NCBI RefSeq assembly: GCF_001700965.1
Contig: NZ_CP016756.1
Span: 3,400,501 to 3,464,500, forward strand
Reading direction: 5' to 3'
Length of the DNA: 64,000 bases
Origin: Stenotrophomonas nitritireducens
GTDB taxonomy: Bacteria; Pseudomonadota; Gammaproteobacteria; Xanthomonadales; Xanthomonadaceae
Part shown: positions 56,745 to 64,000 of the stretch, piece by piece
How the letters are laid out: every line of letters begins with the position of its first letter
How positions within the stretch are numbered: the stretch's first letter is position 1
Program-made: the position numbers and the translations under genes
The notes under the pieces: model-generated
The model's input: only the letters and a program-made list of their open reading frames with translations
What the model was told of the DNA's origin: nothing
The model's database searches: none

Positions 56745-58088
56745 ATGAAGAGAATAATTTGGACGTTCTGGTTTTTTGCGCTGGCATTGAGCGCTCTATG
56801 GCTTTTTACCGATACGCTCTGGCCTGCGCAGTCCAACTACTTCGCCCTGCGAACGGTATGGATTCAATACAGCGGCGTACTGGCCATCGGCGCGATGTCC
56901 GTGGCGATGGTGCTGGCCACGCGCCCTGCGTGGTTGGAGCCCAGCTTGAACGGACTGGACAAGATGTACCGCCTGCATAAGTGGCTCGGCATCGCCGCTC
57001 TGGCCGCTGCGACAGTACACTGGCTGTGGGCGCAGGGTACCAAGTGGGCCGTAGGCTGGGGCTGGCTGACGCGCCCGGCGCGCAAGCCCCGCGCAGCGGC
57101 TGATTCAATGGGCTCCATTGAATCGGCGCTGCGTGGCTGGCGCGGACTAGCCGAGGACTTGGGCGAATGGGCCTTCTACGCCGTCGCGGTGCTACTGGTG
57201 CTGGCTTTGGTTAAGCGCTTCCCCTACCGGCCGTTCGCCAAGACACACCACTGGATGGCAGCGATCTACCTGGTGCTGGCCTTCCACACCTTGGTGCTTG
57301 TGCAGTTCTCCTATTGGGCGCAGCCCGTGGGCTGGGCTTTGGCTATGCTGCTGGCGAGCGGCACGGTATCGGCGGCGTGGGTACTGCTGGGCCGGGTCGG
57401 TGCGCAGCGCACCGCGCACGGTGTCATCGAATCGCTGCAGACCTACCCTGCGCTGAACGTGCTGGAAACTACCCTGCGGATGGACCCGGGCTGGCCCGGC
57501 CACCGGCCCGGGCAGTTTGCCTTCGCCATGTCCAACCCGAAAGAAGGCCCGCATCCCTACACGCTGGCCTCAGCCTGGGTGCCGGAAAACCGGCGCATCA
57601 CCTTCATCACCAAGGCGCTGGGCGACCACACCCGCCGGCTACCGGAACGCCTACAAGTTGGCGACCGGGTGACGGTCGAGGGGCCTTACGGCTGCTTCAC
57701 TTTCGACGACGGACGTGCCCGCCAGATCTGGATCGGCGCCGGCATCGGCATCACCCCATTCATTGCGCGCATGAAGTATCTGGCGCAGCACAAAGGCCAA
57801 GACGCACGCCCCGTCGATTTGTTCCATCCGACGAGCGACGCTGATCCGCAGGCCATCGAGAAGCTTCGCGCCGACAGCCAGGCGGCCGGCGTGGCGCTAC
57901 ACCTGTTCATCGACAAGAAAGACGGTCGCCTGACGGGTGAGCGCCTGCGTGCTATGGTGCCAAGTTGGAAAGACGCCAGCGTCTGGTTCTGCGGCCCCAC
58001 GGCCTTCGGCCGCGCGTTGCGCGCCGACCTGCTGGCCCAGGGGTTGGAGCCGGAAGCGTTCCACCAAGAGCTTTTCGAGATGCGCTGA
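56745..58088 (+). CDS. Ferric-reductase-like transmembrane flavocytochrome
   Basis: A 447-residue membrane oxidoreductase. The N-terminal half has six hydrophobic segments with two spaced histidine pairs for two hemes (LHKWLGIAALAAATVHWLW; THHWMAAIYLVLAFHTLVL). The C-terminal half is an FAD/NAD(P) module: HPYTLASAWVPENRR, VTVEGPYGCFTF, WIGAGIGITPFIARM and WFCGPTAFGRALR. It would pass electrons from NAD(P)H across the membrane to a periplasmic acceptor, iron or another metal. GGGGA precedes the ATG by nine bases. The response regulator gene begins 14 bases after its stop, so the three form one operon. Confidence 0.92.
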   Translation: MKRIIWTFWFFALALSALWLFTDTLWPAQSNYFALRTVWIQYSGVLAIGAMSVAMVLATRPAWLEPSLNGLDKMYRLHKWLGIAALAAATVHWLWAQGTKWAVGWGWLTRPARKPRAAADSMGSIESALRGWRGLAEDLGEWAFYAVAVLLVLALVKRFPYRPFAKTHHWMAAIYLVLAFHTLVLVQFSYWAQPVGWALAMLLASGTVSAAWVLLGRVGAQRTAHGVIESLQTYPALNVLETTLRMDPGWPGHRPGQFAFAMSNPKEGPHPYTLASAWVPENRRITFITKALGDHTRRLPERLQVGDRVTVEGPYGCFTFDDGRARQIWIGAGIGITPFIARMKYLAQHKGQDARPVDLFHPTSDADPQAIEKLRADSQAAGVALHLFIDKKDGRLTGERLRAMVPSWKDASVWFCGPTAFGRALRADLLAQGLEPEAFHQELFEMR

Positions 58089-58102
58089 ATGGAAGAAAGC
58101 AC

Positions 58103-58768
58103 ATGCGCATATTGATCGTGGAAGACTCGCAAACGCTGGCCGAAGCCCTGAGCCAGAGCCTTCAGTCGGAAGGCTATGCCTGCGATACAGCAGCCGATGG
58201 CGTGTCCGCGCTGAAGTTTCTTGCCAGCTACCGGTACGACGCCATCATTCTGGACTTGATGCTGCCCCGGCTGGACGGCTTTGGCGTGTTGCGCACATTG
58301 AGCCGGGAGGCCCATGCCGCACCGGTGTTGGTGCTCTCCGCGCGCGAACTGCTCGACGACCGGGTGCGGGCCTTGGATGCGGGTGCCGATGACTACCTGA
58401 CAAAACCCTTCGAGCTGGCCGAGCTGCTGGCTCGCCTGCGGGCGCTGGTGCGGCGTCCGCCGCAACGGGACGTTCCAGTTCTGCGCCACGGCGATCTGGA
58501 GGTCGATCCGCGCTCGCGCACCGCGAGATTCAAGTGCATGGATCTTGGGCTCACGCCGAAGGAATATGGACTGCTCGACTTGCTGCTGCGTCGGCGCGGC
58601 GCCACGTTATCTCGCCCGCAGATTTTTGAACATTTGTACGACAGCCGCAGCGATGCATCGGACAAGGTGGTGGAGGTGATCGTCAGCACCCTGCGAACCA
58701 AGCTCGCCCAGTGCGGCCTGGATGAACTGATCGTGACACGACGTGGCTTCGGCTACATCCTGCCCTGA
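58103..58768 (+). CDS. OmpR-type response regulator
   Basis: A 221-residue regulator of the CzcR/QseB type. The receiver has ILIVEDSQTL, Asp51 in IILDLMLPRLDG, VLVLSARE and KPFELAELL. The C-terminal winged helix has LGLTPKEYGLLDLLLRRRGA, SRPQIFEHLYDS, KVVEVIVSTLRTKL and RGFGYIL. The ATG at 58103 was chosen because MRILIVEDS is the family start. The kinase gene begins 3 bases after the stop. Genes of metal handling lie on both sides, so the signal is probably a metal, but this is inference. Confidence 0.94.
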   Translation: MRILIVEDSQTLAEALSQSLQSEGYACDTAADGVSALKFLASYRYDAIILDLMLPRLDGFGVLRTLSREAHAAPVLVLSARELLDDRVRALDAGADDYLTKPFELAELLARLRALVRRPPQRDVPVLRHGDLEVDPRSRTARFKCMDLGLTPKEYGLLDLLLRRRGATLSRPQIFEHLYDSRSDASDKVVEVIVSTLRTKLAQCGLDELIVTRRGFGYILP

Positions 58769-58771
58769 ACG

Positions 58772-60184
58772 ATGGTACGCCCCGATTCCGAAGCCCTTTC
58801 TGATGCGAGTCAAGGCGGATCCTGGTCCTTGCAGCGGCGGCTGGCTGCCAGCCTGGTGATCTGCATTGGAGGAACCTTCGCGATCCTGTTTCCCGTTCTC
58901 GACTACTGGATCGACCACGAAATCTACCGACGGATGGACACCACCCTGATGCAACGATCGGCGGCGGTGGGGCGCGTGCTGCAGGAGTTGGATGCGAGAC
59001 AGCTCGAAAGCCTCATGCCGGAATACGAGCCTAGCGGGCATACCGAGTTCTTCACGGTCTTTGATTCGCAGACCCACCGGACCTTGCTGCGTTCGCCCAG
59101 CAGTGCTGGGGCCGAGCTTGCACTTGGGCCACTGGAGCAAGGCACCCCGCGCTATTACGACGTGACACTCCCGGATGGCCACGCGGGTCGCGCGCTGGCG
59201 ACGCGCATATCCGTAGCTGGCGAAAAGTCCCGGCTGCTGGTCGTGGCGACTGAACGCAGGGATTGGGATCAAACCGAGCGGCGCATCCACTTCGCGCTCC
59301 TGGGCGGTATCGTCCTGGCGACGCTCTTGGCCACGGGCCTAGCGCTGCTCATGGTTCGGCGCATCGTGGTCATGCTGGAGCGCGTCGGCGTGCAACTGGC
59401 CGACCTGCGTACGGATCGGCCGATTGCGCGGATCGGAGCGGACTTTCCCCGCGAACTGCGGCCGTTTGCCGAAGCCTTCAATCAGGGCTTGCATCACCTG
59501 TATGCGGCCATTGTCCGCGAGCGCCGCTTCTCCCGCGACGTGGCCCACGAGTTGCGCACGCCCCTGGCGGAAATCCGCATCAGCGCAGAAAGCGCTTTGA
59601 TCGATGCCGACCCGGCCCGAATCCAGCGCGCCCTGAATGCAACGATCCAGGCCAGTTCACGCATGCAGCGCAGTGTGGACACTCTGCTGTTGTTGGCGCG
59701 GCTTGAGTCCGGTCAACACACACTGGTGCTGGATCCTCTGGATCTAACAGCTTTGCTGCAAGAGTTACTGGCGGGACTCAACGTCCAGCAAATGGCACCT
59801 AAGTCACCCATCCGCGTGACTTTGCCTGAATCGGCATGGGTGCAAAGCGATCAGGGCGTGATCGAACGCATCGTCTCCAACCTCTTGCGCAATGCCATCG
59901 AATACGCGCCCGAAGGCGACGACATTCAATGTCGGCTGGAGCGCGCGGCTTCCGGCTGGATGTTGACCATCGTCAACACAGCTCCCAATTTGCAGGCATC
60001 CGATCTGGATCAATTCGGCCTTCGCTTCTGGCGCAAGGATTCCGAAGGTGGCACGGCGCACCACGCCGGGCTGGGACTTGCACTGGCTCTGGCGCTCGCG
60101 CATGCCATAGACCTGCCGCTGGCGTTCTCACTGGACAACGGTCGGCTGTCCGCGCGGCTTGGCCCTTGGCCACCGCTGCTCTGA
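58772..60184 (+). CDS. Sensor histidine kinase with atypical ATP-binding domain
   Basis: A 470-residue sensor kinase. Two membrane helices (SLVICIGGTFAILFPVLDYW; LGGIVLATLLATGLALLMV) enclose a periplasmic domain of about 130 residues. H box RDVAHELRTPLAEIRI and N box IVSNLLRNAIEYAPEGDD are normal. In the ATP lid, the DxGxGI G1 box is not present; the matching place reads TIVNTAPNLQASDLDQFGL, and the G2 box is AGLGLALALALAHA. A minority of QseC-like kinases have such a lid. Activity could be low or of phosphatase type. Confidence 0.9.
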   Translation: MVRPDSEALSDASQGGSWSLQRRLAASLVICIGGTFAILFPVLDYWIDHEIYRRMDTTLMQRSAAVGRVLQELDARQLESLMPEYEPSGHTEFFTVFDSQTHRTLLRSPSSAGAELALGPLEQGTPRYYDVTLPDGHAGRALATRISVAGEKSRLLVVATERRDWDQTERRIHFALLGGIVLATLLATGLALLMVRRIVVMLERVGVQLADLRTDRPIARIGADFPRELRPFAEAFNQGLHHLYAAIVRERRFSRDVAHELRTPLAEIRISAESALIDADPARIQRALNATIQASSRMQRSVDTLLLLARLESGQHTLVLDPLDLTALLQELLAGLNVQQMAPKSPIRVTLPESAWVQSDQGVIERIVSNLLRNAIEYAPEGDDIQCRLERAASGWMLTIVNTAPNLQASDLDQFGLRFWRKDSEGGTAHHAGLGLALALALAHAIDLPLAFSLDNGRLSARLGPWPPLL

Positions 60185-60197
60185 CATTGACACAGAT

Positions 60198-60905
60198 CTA
60201 CACCGCAGTGCCGAACATGGCTCCCACGCCCGCTGTCACCGCCATGGCAAATGTGCCCCAGAACGCGACGCGCAGCGCACTTTTGAAGAGCGGCGTACCA
60301 CCCACGGCAGCAGCCGCAGCGCCGAGCAGGGCCAGGAAGACAATCGCCGTCGCGACGGTCCAATAGAGCAGGCTCTGCTCCGGCGCCAACAGAACCACGG
60401 CCAGCGGCATGGCTGCACCCACGGCGAAGCTTCCAGCGGACGCCATGGCGGCTTGCAGCGGGCGAGCGCTCAAGGTTTCAGAAATGCCCAATTCATCGCG
60501 CGCGTGCGCGCCCAGCGCATCATGCGCCATCAATTGCGTGGCGACCTGATCCGCGAGTCGATGATCCAGGCCACGCCGGACATAGATGGCCGTTAGTTCC
60601 CGATGCTCTGCTTCCGGACTGTTTTCCAGTTCATCACGTTCCCGCGCTAAATCCGCCTTCTCCGTATCAGCTTGTGAATAGACCGACACGAACTTGCCTG
60701 CAGCCATGGACATGGCACCGGCTACCAACCCCGCGATGGCCGTGGTCATGATGCTGGCATGGCTTGCATGGGCAGCAGCCACGCCTGCAACTAGGCTGGC
60801 CGTGGAAATGATGCCGTCATTGGCACCCAGAACAGCGGCGCGCAGCCATCCGATATGTTCAGTGCGGTGACTTTCAGGGTGGGCGCGGTGGTGAAATTTT
60901 GTCAT
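60198..60905 (-). CDS. VIT1/CCC1-family transporter
   Basis: A 235-residue protein of the VIT1/CCC1 family of iron/manganese exporters. It has GWLRAAVLGANDGIISTASL, GLVAGAMSMAAGKFVSVYSQ, the acidic cytoplasmic stretch DTEKADLARERDELENSPEA and two C-terminal helix pairs. Five membrane segments are visible. Members move Fe2+ or Mn2+ out of the cytosol. It is in a minus-strand pair after the cytochrome b561 gene, 41 bases downstream. Confidence 0.92.
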   Translation of the reverse strand: MTKFHHRAHPESHRTEHIGWLRAAVLGANDGIISTASLVAGVAAAHASHASIMTTAIAGLVAGAMSMAAGKFVSVYSQADTEKADLARERDELENSPEAEHRELTAIYVRRGLDHRLADQVATQLMAHDALGAHARDELGISETLSARPLQAAMASAGSFAVGAAMPLAVVLLAPEQSLLYWTVATAIVFLALLGAAAAAVGGTPLFKSALRVAFWGTFAMAVTAGVGAMFGTAV

Positions 60906-60946
60906 TGGAAAATCAAATCCATGTGAAGCAGCCCAAGGCCAGCAGT

Positions 60947-61498
60947 TCAGGGACGATGACCGGGGAGCATGCGAACCAGGGTGGTGTCACGCATGACGTA
61001 GTGGTGCAACAGCGCCGCCATCGCATGCAATCCGATCAAGACATAGCCCAATGTCGCCAGCGCCTCATGGACATCCTTGAGTTGGCGCGACAAAGCAACG
61101 TCGGTGCCGATCAGAGACGGACTGGGCAAGCCAAACAGAACAATCGGCTTGCCCGCCGCACTCAAGGTGAGCCATCCGAGCAGCGGCATGGCGAGCATGA
61201 AGCTGTAGAGCGCATAGTGCATGACATCGGCGAGCGTGGCCTGCCAGCGTGGCATGGGTGGTTGGATCGCGGGCATCGCGCCCGCCTGGCTGCGCACCCA
61301 GACACGAATAAGGACGATCACCAGAACGCTGAGGCCCAGCAGGTAGTGCAAGGACTTCATGGCGTCTGTCAAGGCGCCCTTGGGTGCCAGTCCGCGCAGC
61401 TCCATGCTCGCATAGACCGCGATGATGAGAAGCACGGTCAGCCAATGCAGTCCTATGACCAAAGGACTGAAACGGTATTCGGAATTCCTGAAATTCAT
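60947..61498 (-). CDS. Cytochrome b561 family protein
   Basis: A 183-residue four-helix di-heme membrane protein. Heme-ligand histidines lie in SPLVIGLHWLTVLLIIAV, MKSLHYLLGLSVLVIV, DVMHYALYSFMLAMPLLGW and VHEALATLGYVLIGLHAMAA. These proteins move electrons between the quinone pool and acceptors. The ATG at 61498 gives MNFRNSEYRFSPLV; an upstream ATG (61528) is less likely. It is upstream of the VIT1-like gene, so a co-transcribed redox and metal-transport pair is likely. Confidence 0.92.
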   Translation of the reverse strand: MNFRNSEYRFSPLVIGLHWLTVLLIIAVYASMELRGLAPKGALTDAMKSLHYLLGLSVLVIVLIRVWVRSQAGAMPAIQPPMPRWQATLADVMHYALYSFMLAMPLLGWLTLSAAGKPIVLFGLPSPSLIGTDVALSRQLKDVHEALATLGYVLIGLHAMAALLHHYVMRDTTLVRMLPGHRP

Positions 61499-61808
61499 GG
61501 TGTATGGATGCGATGTTTGAGGTAGCAAAGGCGCACCGCTGGCATATCAGAGCAAGTTACTGATAAATCAGTTTATCGATTGCTTGCTGCTCAAAGCAGG
61601 CGTTTCGCCGAAATACATCGTACTGAGCAAATTTCGCTTTCTCCAAAGCCTTCTCAAAGCTTCATCGAAGAACATGAGCCGATCTTTTACAAGAGATCGA
61701 CCGCATGTTTCGCCTCATTAACCTCGCGCACCGCTCCATATGCGACGGATTTTCAATCCCCGCTGTGTGCTTTCTACTCTGCTCTACGTCGTTTGGGGCG
61801 GCACAAGC
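61499..61808. promoter_or_regulatory. Divergent regulatory region between b561 and RND adaptor
   Basis: 310 bases without a gene. It has a palindrome ACTGAT-AA-ATCAGT (61559-61572) flanked by an outer pair AGCAAG/CTTGCT (61551-61556, 61583-61588). That layout is typical for a dimeric regulator and could bind the nearby OmpR-type regulator. The minus-strand cytochrome gene starts 53 bases to the left. Confidence 0.5.
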
Positions 61809-63032
61809 ATGAGCTTCCCGACCTTGAAAACGGCGGGCACAGCCAGCCGAACTAAGACCTTGGCCTTGTCTGTCGTCAGTGTGGCAGTTCTGGCTGCCGT
61901 AGGGTACGGCTGGTGGGCTCGGACAACGCAGCAGACAACCGTAGCCGATAAAGACGCGAGCGAGGCTGTCGCCCAACCGAACGCTGGCGGCGTTCACCTC
62001 AACGCCGCTCAGCTTCGCGCGCAGGGTGTAGAAACCGCACTCGTCAAGGATGCCGCAGTGATACCGCTGGATGGCTTACCCGCGCAGACGGTGGCACCAC
62101 TCTCGGCCAGCGCGCAGGTCGTGGCGCCATATGGCGGTGTGGTGACGCGCGTTCTGGTCGATGAGGGCGCCGCAGTGCGCCAAGGACAGGCGCTGGCGCG
62201 CATCCAGAGCAAGGACGTTCTGGCGTCGCAGGCTGATCTGGCGCGTGCCCGAACCGAAGCGGCGGTGGCCGCGGCGCAGGCCCGGCGCGATGCCACGCTC
62301 CTGGCCGAGGGCATCATCCCAGCCACGCGCAACGAGCAAACCCAAGCGCGCGCGGCGGCTGCGCAAAGTACGTTGCAAGAGGCCAATGGCGCCCTCGCAC
62401 GGCTTCGACCCGTTAGCGGCGGGCAGGCCGGCGAGTATGAATTGCTGGCGCCTTTGTCCGGGCGGGTGATGCGCCGTCACCTGAGCCTCGGGCAGGCGGT
62501 CGCGCCGCTCGACATCGCCTTTACAGTGGCTCAGCCTGGCCCTCTGGATGTCAGCGTCGCGGTTCCGCTGCGCTGGCGCTCAGATCTCCACCCAGGCTTG
62601 GAAGTGCGTCTTCCCGATGGCACGATCGCTCGCGTGACGGCTGTTGGTGGCGACACTGACCTCAGTAGTCAGAGCCTGCGGGTACGTGCCCGCGTCGATG
62701 CAGATCAGGCAGGGGCAGACCGCTATGCGGCCGGGCAGCAGATCAGTGTCGCGCTGTTGCTGCCAGCACCGCAGGGCACCTTGAGCGTGCCATCGGCCGC
62801 ACTGCTGCCAGCGGGCAGCGCCCACGTGCTCTACGTTGCTGAGCCGTCATCGCAAGACAAGCAAGGCGACCTACGCGTCCGCGCTGTTCCGGTGCAACTG
62901 CTGGGGCAAGACGAATCAGAGGCGTCAAGCGCCGTGCGTGCCGTTTCGCCAGACACTGCGCCGCTTGCGGCAAGCATGCAGGTCGTTGTGCGCGGTACGG
63001 CACTGCTCAAATCCATGATTCCATTGCAATGA
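61809..63032 (+). CDS. RND efflux periplasmic adaptor (HlyD/CzcB family)
   Basis: A 407-residue membrane-fusion protein. One N-terminal anchor (TLALSVVSVAVLAAVGYGWW) is followed by the barrel-sandwich region with the lipoyl-like motif VVAPYGGVVTRVLVDEGAAV, a helical hairpin of about 70 residues (SQADLARARTEAAVAAAQAR) and the second half YELLAPLSGRVMRRHLSLGQ. It joins an inner-membrane RND pump to an outer-membrane channel. The pump gene begins 13 bases after its stop. The ATG at 61809 was chosen for the anchor position. Confidence 0.92.
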   Translation: MSFPTLKTAGTASRTKTLALSVVSVAVLAAVGYGWWARTTQQTTVADKDASEAVAQPNAGGVHLNAAQLRAQGVETALVKDAAVIPLDGLPAQTVAPLSASAQVVAPYGGVVTRVLVDEGAAVRQGQALARIQSKDVLASQADLARARTEAAVAAAQARRDATLLAEGIIPATRNEQTQARAAAAQSTLQEANGALARLRPVSGGQAGEYELLAPLSGRVMRRHLSLGQAVAPLDIAFTVAQPGPLDVSVAVPLRWRSDLHPGLEVRLPDGTIARVTAVGGDTDLSSQSLRVRARVDADQAGADRYAAGQQISVALLLPAPQGTLSVPSAALLPAGSAHVLYVAEPSSQDKQGDLRVRAVPVQLLGQDESEASSAVRAVSPDTAPLAASMQVVVRGTALLKSMIPLQ

Positions 63033-63045
63033 GGGGCGACCACGC

Positions 63046-64000
63046 ATGTTGTCCCGTCTGATTGAATTCTCCCTGCGCCAACGTGCGCTGGTACTGCTTG
63101 GCGTGCTGGCTTTGGCGGGTGCGGGCCTGGCGGCCTTCCTGCAACTGCCGATCGACGCCTATCCAGATATTTCCCCCACGCAGGTCAAGCTGATTATCAA
63201 GGCCCCTGGCATGACGCCCGAGGAGGTGGAGTCGCGCGTGATCACGCCGCTGGAGATGGAGTTGCTCGGCGTGCCGCGGGGCGTGATGCTGCGCTCCACG
63301 GCCAAGTACGCCATCGCCGACATCACGCTGGACTTTGCCGAAGGCAGCGACATCTACTGGGCGCGTCAGCAGGTGGCTGAACGCTATGCCGGCGTTTCGG
63401 GCAGCCTCCCCGAAGGCGTCAGCGGCGGGCTGGCGCCGATTTCGACACCGCTGTCGGACGTGTTCATGTTCACCATCGAAGGCGGTGGCCTCACGTTGAG
63501 CGAGCGCCGCGCCCTGCTGGACTGGACGCTGCGCCCGGCTCTGCGCACGCTGCCCGGTGTTGCTGATGTCAACGTGCTGGGTGGAGAAGCCAAGAGCTTT
63601 GCTGTGGTGCCGGATCGCGCACGGCTTTCCGCTGCGGGCCTCAGCTTCTCTGATGTCATCACGGCGATCGGCCGCAACAACCGCAATGACGGTGCGGGCC
63701 GCCTGGATGCAGGCGAAGACACGCTGATCGTGCGCGCCGAAGGCGCGATCCACACTTTGGACGATTTATCCCGTCTGATCCTGCGCGCGGGGGCCAATGG
63801 TACGGCCCCAGTTCGACTGGGCGACGTGGCCCAGGTGCGCATCGAAGGCGTGACGCGATATGGCGCCGTCACCCGGGACGGCGCGGGCGAAGCGGTGGAA
63901 GGCATCGTGGTGGCGCTGCGCGGGGCCGATGCCTCGGCGCTGGTCAAAGCCATTCGAGCCCGGCTGGACGAGGTGACTCCCAGCCTGCCGCCCGGCGTCA
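63046..64000 (+). CDS. Heavy-metal RND efflux pump (CzcA/CusA family), 5' part
   Basis: The gene runs off the window; 318 codons are visible. It begins MLSRLIEFSLRQRALVLLGV, has the first membrane helix and the family motif LPIDAYPDISPTQVKLIIKA, then PLEMELLGVPRG, DFAEGSDIYWARQQVAERYA and later LRPALRTLPGVADVNVLGGE. These are marks of heavy-metal RND pumps (HME group). The metal cannot be told from this part; the DYWAR region alone does not separate Co/Zn/Cd from Cu/Ag pumps. It is preceded by the adaptor in the same operon. Confidence 0.95.
   Translation, partial: MLSRLIEFSLRQRALVLLGVLALAGAGLAAFLQLPIDAYPDISPTQVKLIIKAPGMTPEEVESRVITPLEMELLGVPRGVMLRSTAKYAIADITLDFAEGSDIYWARQQVAERYAGVSGSLPEGVSGGLAPISTPLSDVFMFTIEGGGLTLSERRALLDWTLRPALRTLPGVADVNVLGGEAKSFAVVPDRARLSAAGLSFSDVITAIGRNNRNDGAGRLDAGEDTLIVRAEGAIHTLDDLSRLILRAGANGTAPVRLGDVAQVRIEGVTRYGAVTRDGAGEAVEGIVVALRGADASALVKAIRARLDEVTPSLPPGV

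Overview
The window is high-GC gammaproteobacterial DNA and fits Stenotrophomonas or a very close Xanthomonadaceae relative. The strongest signs are many copies of the palindrome GTAGTGCCGAGCCATGCTCG, the SMAG/STEN type of extragenic repeat typical of S. maltophilia, a second repeat family built on GTAGGAGCGGCGTAAGCCGC, and ordinary Xanthomonadaceae gene order (phoB-phoR-ppk1-ppx, tig-clpP-clpX-lon-hup-ppiD). This identification is from recognition of motifs and order, not from a search.

Bases 1 to about 30,060 are core chromosome. In order: the end of a hypothetical gene and a REP cluster; lpxH, a PAP2 phosphatase and a glycosyltransferase; the phosphate/polyphosphate block ppx, ppk1, phoR, phoB with a probable Pho box before phoB; the BepA-type protease; grx, a carboxymuconolactone-decarboxylase-like protein and isocitrate dehydrogenase; a YccA/BI-1 membrane protein; a tRNA cluster (Pro, Arg, His, Lys, Lys, Leu); the proteostasis run tig, clpP, clpX, lon, followed by hup, tRNA-Val, three identical tRNA-Asp and ppiD; a nested repeat array; mltD, gloB, a methyltransferase-like gene, rnhA, dnaQ, a PP2C phosphatase and tRNA-Ser(CGA).

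From tRNA-Ser(CGA) to the window end is accessory DNA, a mosaic island that shows repeated decay. It opens with a truncated tyrosine integrase and a 42-bp palindrome, then a complete type I restriction-modification operon that also carries a half-size specificity gene, a RhuM gene and a YgjP-type metalloprotease. Next come a DUF932 / RadC-like / YqaJ-exonuclease cassette cut by an IS3-family element, and a poorly known zone of small minus-strand genes that includes three paralogues with a shared GDGFW-type motif, a frameshifted DUF488 gene, a CPBP protease that may be truncated, an 818-bp gene-free stretch, a monooxygenase-like gene and a UvrA paralogue. A chimeric scrap of transposase tail plus DUF932 lies at 51.2-51.45 kb.

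The last part is metal-related. An arsenic operon (arsR, arsI-like, LMW arsC, ACR3, and an ArsC-GNAT fusion) lies against a truncated conjugative relaxase. Then follow a ferric-reductase-like flavocytochrome with a two-component pair, a VIT1-family transporter with a cytochrome b561, and a heavy-metal RND efflux pair (adaptor plus the start of the pump) that runs off the window.

The least explained content is the small paralogue family at 44.0-45.6 kb and its neighbours. The type I operon with two specificity genes and the ArsC-GNAT fusion are the other points most worth following.
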